Assembly: GCA_031002005.1 (NCBI GenBank)
Contig: JARYHS010008074.1
Location: 279,683,930 to 279,747,929, forward strand
Direction of reading: 5' to 3'
Source of the DNA: Vandiemenella viatica
Taxonomy: Eukaryota; Arthropoda; Insecta; Orthoptera; Morabidae
DNA length: 64,000 nucleotides
In this document: positions 21,100 to 31,689 of the stretch, one piece after another
Numbering within the stretch: the stretch's first letter is position 1
Layout: every line of letters starts with the position of its first letter
Made by a program: the position numbers and the translations under genes
Notes under the pieces: model-generated
What the model was told of the DNA's origin: nothing
Databases searched by the model: none
The model's input: only the letters and a program-made list of their open reading frames with translations

Positions 21100-24000
21100 T
21101 TTCATCTCATCACAGTATCCATGCTATATATTGTTAGCATTTTCTTCTAAGTGCTTTACATTTAGAGTAAGTTATCTTTTAATATACCTATCGTGAATCT
21201 GATTGGAACTGAGAGTGCTCGATAAAATGGCGTGGAGTTAGTGAATCGTGGAGCGGAGTCATAATCTGAAAAATCTGTTTTGTGCTAAGCGACATCAGTC
21301 TGACCTGTCACATGCGAGATGTGTTATTAGACGGATTCCTGAATGTTAGAGACTCAGCTCGCACTTGCTGGGCATTATCACCTAGCATCGCTATGTATGG
21401 TAGCAATGGCCAATAACCGTGTAATTCTCAAAATCCTTTAGTTCCGCCCTCAAGTGCGTGAGCCGAGTGATCGATCACCAGCGTGGTGGGTGTCTCTAGA
21501 CCACTGTGGCCGGCAGACAGGTGTTTCAGACGCCTGCGAGATGGATGACCGGAATGCCGACTGCTACACACAATGGCGGCTGACACCTGCCCCCACCCCC
21601 ACAGCCATTCCGGTGTTATTGCACCTGTACAAAAAAAGCTTTTGCCACGTGGAAAAGAGAAAAGTACCAGCTAAGCCCTTAATAAAAGCTTTTCCTAATA
21701 TTCTAATTGTCTGAAGCAATGACTTAGAATGCAATATTGTTGTAGGCCATTTTTCGGCAGTTGCTCAGTAAATTAATTGTTAGTGGATAAACCTATTTGT
21801 TCATTCAGTACTTCCTTACCACTGTTTATTGCATTTTCAAAACCGACGCTATCAGCACGCCACCGTGACATTAAGAAAACGAGATGCACACTGCAAACAG
21901 GAGAATAACGAGAAGCCGCAATTTAAGGAAAATGGGTTTAGCGGAAACATGCTCTTGGGAAATAGCGGAGATGGTGGCTACGGAAGTTGATCACACCAAT
22001 GTAAATAGTAACTTGTAAAGAATCAGTAAATGTTTAAGTTTATGAGTATGCTAAACATTACGTAATAAGTTTGTAAATTGAATTTAGATTCAACATAGAT
22101 TCGTCGCTGATGATGCCTCAATGAGAGGCAAAAACACGTACGGCAATAAACCATACAAAAACAGTTGCATTGGCGTTATTTACTAACAATTAATTCATTG
22201 ACTAAGACGTGACTCTATGCGATTACTTAAATCTCAATAAGACACCGCACGTGAGTATTGAGTTTCATCCTAGCTGCGTGAGAATATCTACTTCATTTTG
22301 AAAACGATTCCAGATAGGCTCTACTGCTTTAAAGTAACTGAATTAGATAAGTTCCTGTTCAGTTATTCTTAATATATTCCCTAATGGTTTTTTGGTATCA
22401 TTCAGTTATTAAATACAGTCTCCTGAAGTATATATCCCTGAAGATATTGTTATGGTATTCCATTAAAAACTACAGCCGTCTAGCTATCGAAGTAACGTCA
22501 AATGAATGTAGGAATGACTACTTATTAGTTTACATTTTAGGCGATTAGTTTGAAAAAGTTTGAGTTAAACCTCACGCAAAGATGCGAGAGGAGTAATTAA
22601 GAGATTCTTATATGTAATAAAAGCTGTTAAAACAGTCTTATTTCCAATGCGCATTTGAGATAACCATTTTTTTTTTTTTTTTTTTAAAGGAGAAGATAAC
22701 TCGTTATTTAGGGCTATTCAGTATAACAGGAAATCACTCAACAACAGGATTTTGATACTAAGATAGCTGAAGTAGGAAGCAGAAAGTTATTCAGGATCCA
22801 TAAATCCTTAAATATATAGAGTGCTATGCTCACTCGGTTGCAAGTTCTCTGGCGCGTGTTCACTTTATGCTGGTTGATTGTACTTGTGTATTGAGATCAC
22901 CAGAATTACTAAAAGAGGTGCTAAGACTGTGTTCAAACTTCTTGTAAATGATTCACTTTCCTCAGTAACCCCAAAACGTTGGTTGGTATTATAATTTTCT
23001 CGGTGTTCTGTAGCACATGTTTGTAGTATTTATAGAATGACCAACAAATCACTGCTAAAGGTGATAAGCATAGCGTATCTAGTTTTCTGGAAAGAAGTAA
23101 AAAAAAATGGACCAGTAGTACCACGGTCATTGAGCTCAAAGACTTGACACATAATTATCCAACTCTATCCGTTAGAAAACTCGTAACAACCCAAAGGAAG
23201 TGAATATCATATGTATAGTTAAGCTAAAGACAATCAAGACTTAGATCACATTTGACAATTTCTTGCACTAGTTCCGTTAGCTCAGGTATAGCAATCAACT
23301 AACCGAAACGTAATCCTCTGATAGTATCCAGCTTAAACGTTCTCCAGCAGTCATATACGTACCTAAGTCATATCACCTTCAGCTAATCTAATTGTACAGC
23401 ACTACCATTTCCATTTTAAATGAAAGTTTTCTTCCTCGTTTCGTTAGAAATATGATGCGTAATTTCTTGCGGAAAACACGTGGTAGATTATGGACCCTGG
23501 TTGAATATTAAGCCAATTTACAGGTACGGATTCCTAACCTTCAGTTCCATTACTATGAAGAAATGTGTTTAGGTAAGCTATTTTTATATCTGATATCGAC
23601 TCTCAAATCTTCTAGCTAGTAGTATACTTGAAAATATTGATCTCTTCTCTCTGTTAGCTTTGAAAGTTCTCCATATGGTAACATGTAGTCGACATCTTAG
23701 ATGACAAATAGTTATCTTTAGCCATGAGTTTGTTAGGCTTATTAGCAAAAAAAACATTTCTGCCATGTAAAAATTAGAAGGAAGAAATAAGAAGTTTATC
23801 TTTCTTTTAAGTTATTAAAATTCAAAGTTATTACTTTCACACGTATTCCAGATCTCTAGTAATCGATTCTGTTTCGCTTAGGTGGCAGCGCTAAAATCTA
23901 CAGACATTTCTGAAGGCATGGTGTAGGTTTTTAATAACATTTACGATTACTGGGGGTTTTGCTCTATTAAAATTAGTTTGGTTCATTTTACATAAAGACA

Positions 24001-24886
24001 GAACTTCTCTTATATAAGCATAATTGTCAACTGGCCTTGTATAAAGTGAAGATACTGAATGTCTAGCGGAGTAATTTTAATTAGTATGACGGTATTATGT
24101 TTTTCAACGTGTCGTGTACGCTGTACGGTATTTTCTACCATTTTTACTAGCACTCTTTACCTTAATCTCGCTATTCTAATAAACAACATAACAAATAAAA
24201 GGAATAAATTGTTTCATAGAAAAATTAAATCATTCTGTTGGCTTTAAAGATGGTGATTTTAGCACCACGGTATCAAAGTCCGGTTGTTAGTGCGGCTAAG
24301 AATATTCGTAATGAATATCTGCAGTATCAAGATTTGTGATTTTCCTTTCTTTTCCGATGATTACTAAAACGAATTTGATTTAACAAATCTTAGTAAGGAA
24401 GTATTACAGGAACAGTGCTCAAAGCTGTTAGGTTTTGATCTTATTAAGTGTAATTTTATCAGCTATTTTCATGATTCCTAATTGTAAAGCAATCGCATTC
24501 GAGTATGGAACTATTAAAATATTCTTTTCACGAATGACACAACCACAAATTCTCTATTACAGTATAACCTTAACTAGCGATCATGGGGTGATTAGATTTC
24601 CCTACAACACTTTGATCACCCAGTTTAAAGTTTTATTTTTGGTTTAGATCGCATGACAGGAACAAGTACATAATATTTAATTATCTGTTCCTTGTTTTGA
24701 GGACAGTTCTTACAAAATTCACGTGTAAAAGTTAACAGTCTTAATAGATATAACCCTGATGATACACTTCCGTTAGGCCATTGCACGAACAGATTGTATA
24801 AGCAGAATGTAGCTGGCGCCTAAATGTAGCTGCGTTCATTAACGAACTACGCATAATAAGGACCGCAGGATACCTCTTAGAGATGG
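21100..24886. other. Long unassigned stretch
   Basis: No coding frame of interest. It contains a T run at 22669-22685 and the hammerhead-like motif listed separately. GC-rich text at 21440-21600 has open frames without recognisable motifs. The remainder is AT-rich with nothing I can name. Confidence 0.5.
22107..22134 (+). ncRNA. Hammerhead-like core motif
   Basis: An exact CTGATGA (22107-22113) is followed by a 6-bp stem (TGCCTC 22114-22119, GAGGCA 22125-22130, loop AATGA) and AAAA in place of the canonical GAAA. Sequences of this style ('CTGATGATGCC...GGC-AAA-CACGT') occur near PLE ends. I see no PLE coding sequence nearby. Likely a solo terminal fragment with a decayed ribozyme, or a coincidence. 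Confidence 0.35.
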
Positions 24887-24950
24887 GTAGGTCCGGATGG
24901 ATACGGTTCCGCGGACCGTATCACTTGCATTACGGATGGATGTACATCCG
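24887..24950. repeat. Nested palindromes
   Basis: GATACGG / CCGTATC arms enclose TTCCGCGGA at 24900-24922, and a perfect 12-bp palindrome GGATGTACATCC lies at 24938-24949. Both share the GGATGGATAC / CGGATGGATG theme. Function unknown. Confidence 0.7.
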
Positions 24951-25229
24951 AGCGCATCTCTTAGTCACTGGGCAAGAGAAGCCACTTAAACGCATTTGGT
25001 AGTTAGTTGATAGTGGCTTTCCTTTTGTGGAAGTTCTGTTGAATCTGAAATTGTACGAGAGTGCCCTTTGAGTACATCACATTGTTGGTTAATAGAAAAA
25101 TCTCCTTCAATACGCTGATGCACCACATGAATGAACGGCACAAAGGCAAGTGCGTCAAACAATACTTTTCACAGTTCATATAAGAAATATAACGCGTGTT
25201 ACTCCTCATTCAGGGCAACACATTTCATA

Positions 25230-25560
25230 TACTGCAGACATGGAACCTATGGGTAGAAGATGTTGGTTGGAGCGTGCGGATGTGCCACGTAACGTCTGCT
25301 GTGAACTCGGTGGCCCTTGCGTGGGTCAGGCGATAGGTCGTTAAGGAGTTTGGCTCGCCGCAGCTGTCAGCAGCAAGCGATATCGGCGGATAACGAGGTG
25401 GCTGCCCAGTGTCTCCTTGGAGTGTCCACTGGCCGGGTGGCGTCTGACGTCACGTTAATGACGACAGCGCGGCTTGTTAGCAGGCGCTAACCTGCTGACC
25501 GCAGCACAGCGGTCCATAACTGTCTCAGAGCGAAAGACACGCGGCGAAACCGGACACGGT
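25230..25560. promoter_or_regulatory. GC/CpG-rich island with CRE
   Basis: A 330-bp GC-rich block with a perfect CRE palindrome TGACGTCA at 25445-25452, in strongly AT-rich flanks. It matches no element in the window. A regulatory role is inferred only from composition and the motif. Confidence 0.3.
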
Positions 25561-26892
25561 ACAGCACGAGAGTAATTCACCGTCGGGGATTTAGAGATTA
25601 ATCATTTTAGACAAAACATTTATTTTTCGAAGCATTTTGATGCATTTGGGAAGATAATAGCATTCCCTACAAATATTTAAGTTATTTTTATTTTTTTATT
25701 TTATTATTATTTGGTCCTTGGCTTTCGCCAATATTGACCAGCTAACAATGTTACATTTTTGACCAAATTACAGAAATACATTCTTGCTCAATTGACATTA
25801 ATACATTTTGCATAGAAATCAACTCTTGTTTGGCCATCATTTTAAGACACAATTAGCAATAAAAACTTTTACATATTTCTCTTACTTTTATCCTTCTATC
25901 TTTAATAATAACATATAATCCCTATATCATTATTTAGTGTTGGAAGGAAATAAAAATTTTACATATTACCTATAAATTTATATTATGCATATACATGATA
26001 CCCGTTACATCGTACAAACAGGGGTATCCAAAAATTAATTTTTTCGCCCGCTTTCTATCTTTTGTAATTAATTTGTCTATCTAAGTCCTTATATATTCCA
26101 TAAAAAAAACCTAATTGATATTCAGAAATGTACATTTGTTTATAATACATTATTTCTCCACACAAACATTTTCCTATCATCCTGTACTGGATTTGGAAAA
26201 CTTGATAGTTTCCTCATAAAAATAGTTCAAATCGAGAAATATTATAAGAGATACCTTATTTATTTTGAAAAGAATTATTAATATCCCTGCTCACAACAAA
26301 AATTCCTTAAAGACTAATTTGTGTTCTCTTGTACAAAGTAGCTCTCATATCTACATATATATATTTAAGTTATTATGAATGCACATTCAGTTAATCTAAT
26401 TAAATTGCAGAATTGAGTTTTATCCTTTATATACATTAAACATCAATTTTTAATGATTACTGTACAATTTTTAAACGAAGAAAAATTTCTTTATTAGTAC
26501 TTGTTCACAATGTGCCAAATTTTCTCCTCGCGTTTTCATTTCTCTGTTAATATATTTCAAAGCTCGCTTTACATATCTCTTAGTGTTTCATACGTTATAC
26601 ATCACTTACTGTACTCCTTTCTATCACTATGTTTTTCAAAACACACATTTAACACCATACATACGACAATATCGCTTAAACATGTCATAATTATAATCTT
26701 AGAACTGTACATTGTTGCTAATTAGATACGATTAAAATTAATTCTATCAACAAAATTTAATCCTATGTCTTATTTTCTGCTAACATTTTATATCATGTTT
26801 ATTGTATACAATATATAAAATAATATTTTTATTAGTTTTTCACCGGTTTTCCTTCTACCTATTGTCCTCCTATGAAAGGTTTACTTGCGTTT
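25561..26892. other. AT-rich block, plus strand C/T-biased
   Basis: About 1.3 kb of very AT-rich sequence in which G is scarce on the plus strand. No repeat ends or coding motif identified. The strand asymmetry could come from an old retroelement 3' region read on the minus strand. Confidence 0.35.
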
Positions 26893-26935
26893 CTTTTTCT
26901 TTTTTTAATTGCTTAACGTCTCTTAACAGCGATTT
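26893..26935 (-). mobile_element. SINE tail fragment
   Basis: A T-rich run followed by AATTGCTTAACGTCTCTTAA and CAGCGA matches the tail of the SINE at 20556-20584 (GTAACTGCTTTACGTCTCTC). The rest of the element is absent. Confidence 0.5.
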
Positions 26936-27094
26936 GCGTTTCATTACATTCAAATTTTCTAATATCATGACACTTTAAAGATGTTCATCCACTTCTTTAT
27001 TTTTATTTGAGATGTTAAGTTTACTATGGCGTATTCATTTATGAAGTTCCTTGGCCATATTATTTATTACTAAAACGTAAAGAACACGGGGAAA

Positions 27095-27275
27095 TAGTTA
27101 GTGGAGGCAACAGTTGAAGGAAAGACAAGGATTAGAATTTATGATGCAGATTATTGAGGACATAGTTGTAAGGGGTATACTGAGCTGAAGAGGTTAGTTC
27201 AAGATCTGAAGACATGGAGGATTACATCAAACGCATTAGAGAGACTACTGATAGGAAAAAATACGTGTTTTGTAG
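27095..27275 (+). pseudogene. RTE-type LINE C-terminal fragment
   Basis: A plus-strand segment encodes VEGKTRIRIYDADY, a stop, then GYTELKRLVQDLKTWRIT. This aligns by eye with the C-terminal end found at 29735-29941 (VEGKKCRGRQRLEYTKQ, EMKRLAQ). That end is typical of RTE/BovB-like LINE proteins. Short, with a stop, non-functional. Confidence 0.55.
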
Positions 27276-29388
27276 CTAATATATAATTAATACGTATTTT
27301 AATTTGAAATAAGACAGCTTCAGATTATGTGAATTGAAAAACATGATATTGTCCAAAGTGTCTTCTGTTTGAATACTCAGTTCTAAAATTCTGATTGCGA
27401 TGACTGTAATTTACTATGAAATTAAATTTAAAATTTAATATGGTACTTCACTATCCAATCAGTTAACAAATGTGATTAAAAAACGAGAAGAAAAATAATC
27501 ATCTTTCTGTACACTATCAGCGTCGTCCTGCTATTTTCTATTATTAGCCTTTTCTATCTTTTAAATCTATTCCTTAAAAAATATTTTGCCCCCGAGACCA
27601 TAATAATCGCTCTAGCGAAATTGTACCATTTTTATAACAAACATTTAAAAAAATTATTAAAAATACGAAGATTTTCTGTTGTCTCAGGTACCGTTTTATC
27701 CACTAGTTCCTTCAGTTCAATACCCCAAGCAAAGTAGAAGTCATAAAACAGCAGTGAAACACTTTTCTCCCCCACTGTCCCGTTTCAATGTTGCCTCGGC
27801 GCAAGTCTTTGTATCTTCAGGTGCTATTGCACTGCCAATGGCGAGTTTACCATATATACGAGATGATTAATTTTTTCTTCTTTGCAACGGTTGTTATCTT
27901 ATAGCAGAACTAGGTCAGTAGGTGTTGACAAAAGTTGTAAAATTTAGGCACAGTCATAACTAACAGTGTTTTGCCGCTGTATGAGTATTCTTCGGATCTC
28001 AGACACACGAGGAACCCTGTTGACCATATGTTGCAATTGTCTGAGTCTGTAAACGCACTATCTTTATAAATAATATGTCTGTTAACATTAAATTCCAAAT
28101 TTCTGCTATTTTTTAAAGTCTTACTGTACGTATTCTTACTTGTGTGATACTAAATGAAGTTTATTAATAAATTTTGATATCTATGTATCATAACGACATC
28201 TCACAAGTTAACTCTCTCACAATGTACCTCTTTTAGATCAACTAAACACAGTATAATTAAATTTACGAAAAATCTGAAGAATGAAATTTGTTTGATGTTT
28301 TTGTACAATTTTCCATTTTTTATAACGGTTAATTAGTGTCGTGACATCATAAACTAATAAGTTTAGTGCTACTGGATAGACACAGGCTATGAAACGAAAG
28401 TTTAAACATTAAAAATTTGTACTAAACAAACTTACTCTTCAATTTCATAATTTGTAATTCTCACGACTCTAACAGTTCTACGTGCTAAATTATCACAAAC
28501 ATTAAAAACTATTTTCAACATACTTTTCCTCTTGTCTATTTTCAAAGGCACCAGCACTTGGTCCAGTTGACTGTCCGAGTGGTCTCTTCCTACCGCAGCA
28601 CGGTGAGGATACATATCCCAGTATCCGTTCCATGTTGTGGTATCAGCCCAACACAAGTCAGCTTATTTGCAGCCATTAACTGGGTCTAATGAGAACTTTG
28701 ATGACAAACGGCCCAGCTTATTGTCTCTGCTCGAAGACGAAGGGAGGCCGTTAAAAACGACGCCGTTAATTGCGCATCGGGTGATGATAAATGCAGCGCA
28801 AACCGGCAAGTTTGACGGCACGTGGCCTGCGTTTCATCAAAGAGAATAATGGATGCTGGTGCAATAGGCACTGTCGGGGGATGAGGTCGAGCAAAGGCCA
28901 AAGGGCAATCGGTCGAAACACGAGACCAGGATAATGGATAGGTACGGTGGTATATAGTTACCTTATTAATTACTTTGTTTCAAAACCTTGAATTATATGA
29001 GTTATGCAAGTGAGAAATACGAAAGGAATCTGCAGGAGTTGTAACTGTTATTGTTGAACTTTCGAATGGCTGCTATGGTTTCCCATTCACATTTTAGTTT
29101 GCCGTTAAATAACTACAGGAAAATACAAAACGCTAATTAGTGAAGCCATTGATGAATTATCCCTTCTATTCTTCGCAATCGAAAGAGTCTATCTTGAATT
29201 AATGCATCAGCAAAGAACAGTTATCCTTGGCGATAAACAGGGAGGAAACTTTATGAAAGATGTAAGTGACGTGACGTTATGCAACGTCGGCTGCTCAAAG
29301 TATGGGAGATAAAATACAGTATTTTCGTCGCTTCAGTCACGATTATAATCTTATCGTAGCAACGAGTCATTTACTTTTCTTTCTGTTA
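27276..29388. other. Unassigned, GC-rich island at 28560-28920
   Basis: AT-rich flanks around a 350-bp island with balanced GC content and clustered CpG, containing GTTAATTGCGC and GTGATGATAAAT (homeodomain-type AT cores). Open frames on both strands there are unconvincing. Candidate regulatory or conserved non-coding element. Confidence 0.35.
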
Positions 29389-29731
29389 GGGAGCGTGCAT
29401 AAACCAAGTAGCTCCATTTTGGCCTCCTGTGAACCCCCCCCCCCCCCCTCGTAGCATGTAACTTTTTTCCATTTTGATTCCAGTAGACATTTTGTACTGT
29501 TTTCTCTTGTCAGACTATTGTAAATTACATACGGAGATAATTAACTGAGGGAAATAAATATTCACATGCTGTTGTGAGTTCTGTTCCTCATTTTAACTGC
29601 GAAACATTTTACGAAAGGAAAGCTATGTGACCTGGCTCGGAAACCCCCCTCCCCCCACGTAGCCCAGCGTAGCCTTCCAGCCAACTTCTCCCCTCCCCCT
29701 GGACCGAGCCACGTAGTTTGTGGATGGTCCC
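29389..29731. mobile_element. MITE with ~27-bp inverted ends
   Basis: The left end reads GGGAGCGTGCATAAACCAAG; the reverse complement of the right end reads GGGACCATCCACAAACTACG. About 20 of 27 positions match. TTA flanks both ends. Ends of the form GGGACCRTCCATAAANTACG belong to a widespread family of short non-autonomous DNA transposons in animals. The interior has C-rich runs (C14 near 29436-29449; CCCCCCTCCCCCC near 29645-29657). It abuts the RTE fragment. Confidence 0.65.
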
Positions 29732-29734
29732 TTA

Positions 29735-29941
29735 TCAGTCTTTCGACTGGTTTGATGCAATCCTCGATCCTTTCCTACCTTGTGCTAACCTCTTCATTTC
29801 TACATATTCCTTACTACCCACGTCCTCAATTTTCTGCTTCGTATATTCTAATCTCTGTCTTCCTCTACACTTCTTACCTTCGACTGTTCCCTCCACTAAC
29901 AAATTAACCAATCCAGCATGTCTCAAAATATGACGTACCAT
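29735..29941 (-). pseudogene. RTE/BovB-like LINE C-terminal end
   Basis: The minus strand reads MVRHILRHAGLVNLLVEGTV, EGKKCRGRQRLEYTKQ, KIEDVGSKEYVEMKRLAQ and NQSKD. The motif order 'GHILRH...EGxxxGKxxRGRxRxxY...YxExKRxAxxRxxWR' is the usual C-terminal tail of RTE-clade LINE proteins. Only the last ~70 codons remain, which is typical of a severe 5' truncation. The open frame survives across this stretch. Confidence 0.75.
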
Positions 29942-30043
29942 CTATGGTCACGTAAATATTTATCGTAAATCAAAGAAAAGTATGTTAGACCGCTGTTATA
30001 GGCGTCACTACAGAAAATAGAGATGTTTACTGGTTACGGCAAC

Positions 30044-30255
30044 CAACCCCGGTGGGTGTGCATTAACGCTCGGGCCTGGCATTGGGAGGACGCGGGTTCA
30101 AATCCCCGTCCAGCCTTCCAGATTACGGTTTTCCGAAATCACTCCAGATCAGTACCGGAAAGATTTTTTAAGAGGCCATAGATGAATTCTTTTACATTCC
30201 GTGCCCCACACTATCCCGGCTCTAATTACTTCGATATTGACGAGCCGTAAAACAT
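30044..30255 (+). mobile_element. tRNA-derived SINE, family 2-related
   Basis: The head has GGTGGGTGTGCATTAACGC (A-box region) and a near-perfect B box GGTTCAAATCC at 30095-30105. The body carries GGTTTTCCGAAATCACTCC and ends with CTCTAATTACTTCGATATTG and GACGAGCCGTAAA, matching the ends of the 6.4- and 21-kb copies. No clear target-site duplication. Older than the 20.5-kb copy, judging from divergence. Confidence 0.8.
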
Positions 30256-30704
30256 GAAACCAGAAAATGAATTGATCTTTGACGTATCGTCGATGAAGAA
30301 TTGGTCTCCGCAAGCTTTATAATCGCAAGTCAAATGAGTTCCGATAGTTATAATTTCTAATAACCCATGGCTTATATACACAAGAACATCTAACATACTT
30401 AATATTCAATCAAAAAAATATAATAAGAGAAATCATGAATGACAAGTATAAAATATTAAACGAGTAATGTGTACAAAGTATCAATAATTGAGAGTAACTG
30501 TTGCTGAAATCACGTTAAAGATAATTTGAATATCGAAAGGGGAGCTCATGCAGTGGAAGGAGAGAATTATCCTGGCCAAGAAGCACAATTAGGGACTACT
30601 GATGAACCAAGCATTTCATAAATTTCAAAAATAGTTTTCTATAGAAATAAAAATCTTTTCTTGTTAAATATCTAATTCAACAAATTCAGTAACCGTTGCC
30701 ACTG
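30256..30704. other. Unassigned AT-rich sequence
   Basis: No recognised feature. Confidence 0.5.
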
Positions 30705-31212
30705 GACCTCAAGTAAGGAAACGGAGTGTCATATACCGTCTCAGAAAAGGGAAACAAGATAAGGTAGCAGAAATTGTAGGCGGCGAAGCAACATCGGAGA
30801 TGCACATTCGGAAGCTTCTATTGGCGGAATGGTAACAAGAATGGAACAACAGTGAAACAGGTCGACGAACATATGATATTTTTCCATCTGTAGAGGAGAG
30901 GTTAAACCATCAACGCTCTCCCGGATTGATACACTACATTACAGGTCACGGGCCATACAATAGCTGGTTCCGAAATCGAAACATTATGGATTCAAGCAAG
31001 TGCGAATGTGGTGAAGAGAGTACGCCGGAGCACGTGGTATGGGAATGTGAAATAACAGCCAGTTTGAGAGAACACCAACAAACTCGGATGCAAGGGAGGA
31101 GAATATTCGACATACTACGCGACGAAAGTTTGTGACATTTCGTGGACGAGGCAGTTGATTTAGCCTCAAAATTTTGGAATGAGAAATTTATAGGAAGGAA
31201 AAATGCCGAGTG
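30705..31212 (+). pseudogene. R1-like LINE RT C-terminus with zinc-knuckle motif
   Basis: The frame reads KLLLAEW-stop-QEWNNSETGRRTYDIFPSVEERL, then ITGHGPYNSWF, CECGEESTPEHVVWEC and RIFDILRDESL, stopping at 31133-31135. The cysteine/histidine pattern CxC-x7-H-x4-C plus 'TGHGxF' and 'DILRDE' is the conserved C-terminal end of R1/Jockey-group LINEs. One in-frame TAA (30833-30835) and the stop at 31133 interrupt it; similarity continues beyond as HFVDEAVDLASKFWNEKF. RT and endonuclease are missing. Confidence 0.75.
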
Positions 31213-31557
31213 AATTCAAAGGCCACAGATAGCAGAAGAGGAGAACAGAATTACAACTCGTGGCATAGTGGAAACTAATTCCAGAAAAACTGCAGAGGGA
31301 ACAATGATGCTGGAAGTCTGGCTTTCACAACACCGGATTTGCTGAAGATATCCTACGACAATGAGCAATATCAATCATCGGAGGAACTTCAGAGTGCTCC
31401 AGAGAGGCTGTCTTCTGAGCGACAGCTGGGGCCGTCTTAGTATTCCTGGAGGTCAACTCTTGATGGTTGACTTCGCTGCCAGTTCCGGGAGACTCTACCT
31501 TTGGAGCGCAATCGACAACAAGGAAAAATGAACATTAGTGGAACCGAATTGCGGCTG

Positions 31558-31685
31558 TGACAATTGGTGGTGGTAATAGTAGTATTAGTAGTAATAGTGG
31601 TATTAGTAGTAGCTTAATAGTAATGTTAGTAACATTGTTAGGAACAATAACAGCAGTAGTAGATGTAGTAGTGGTGGTGGTACCC
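31558..31685. repeat. Imperfect GTA/GTR trinucleotide tract
   Basis: About 125 bp of degenerate GTAGTA/ATAGTA/GTGGTG units downstream of the R1-like relic. It may be the expanded 3' tail of that element or an independent microsatellite. Confidence 0.8.
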
Positions 31686-31689
31686 ATTA

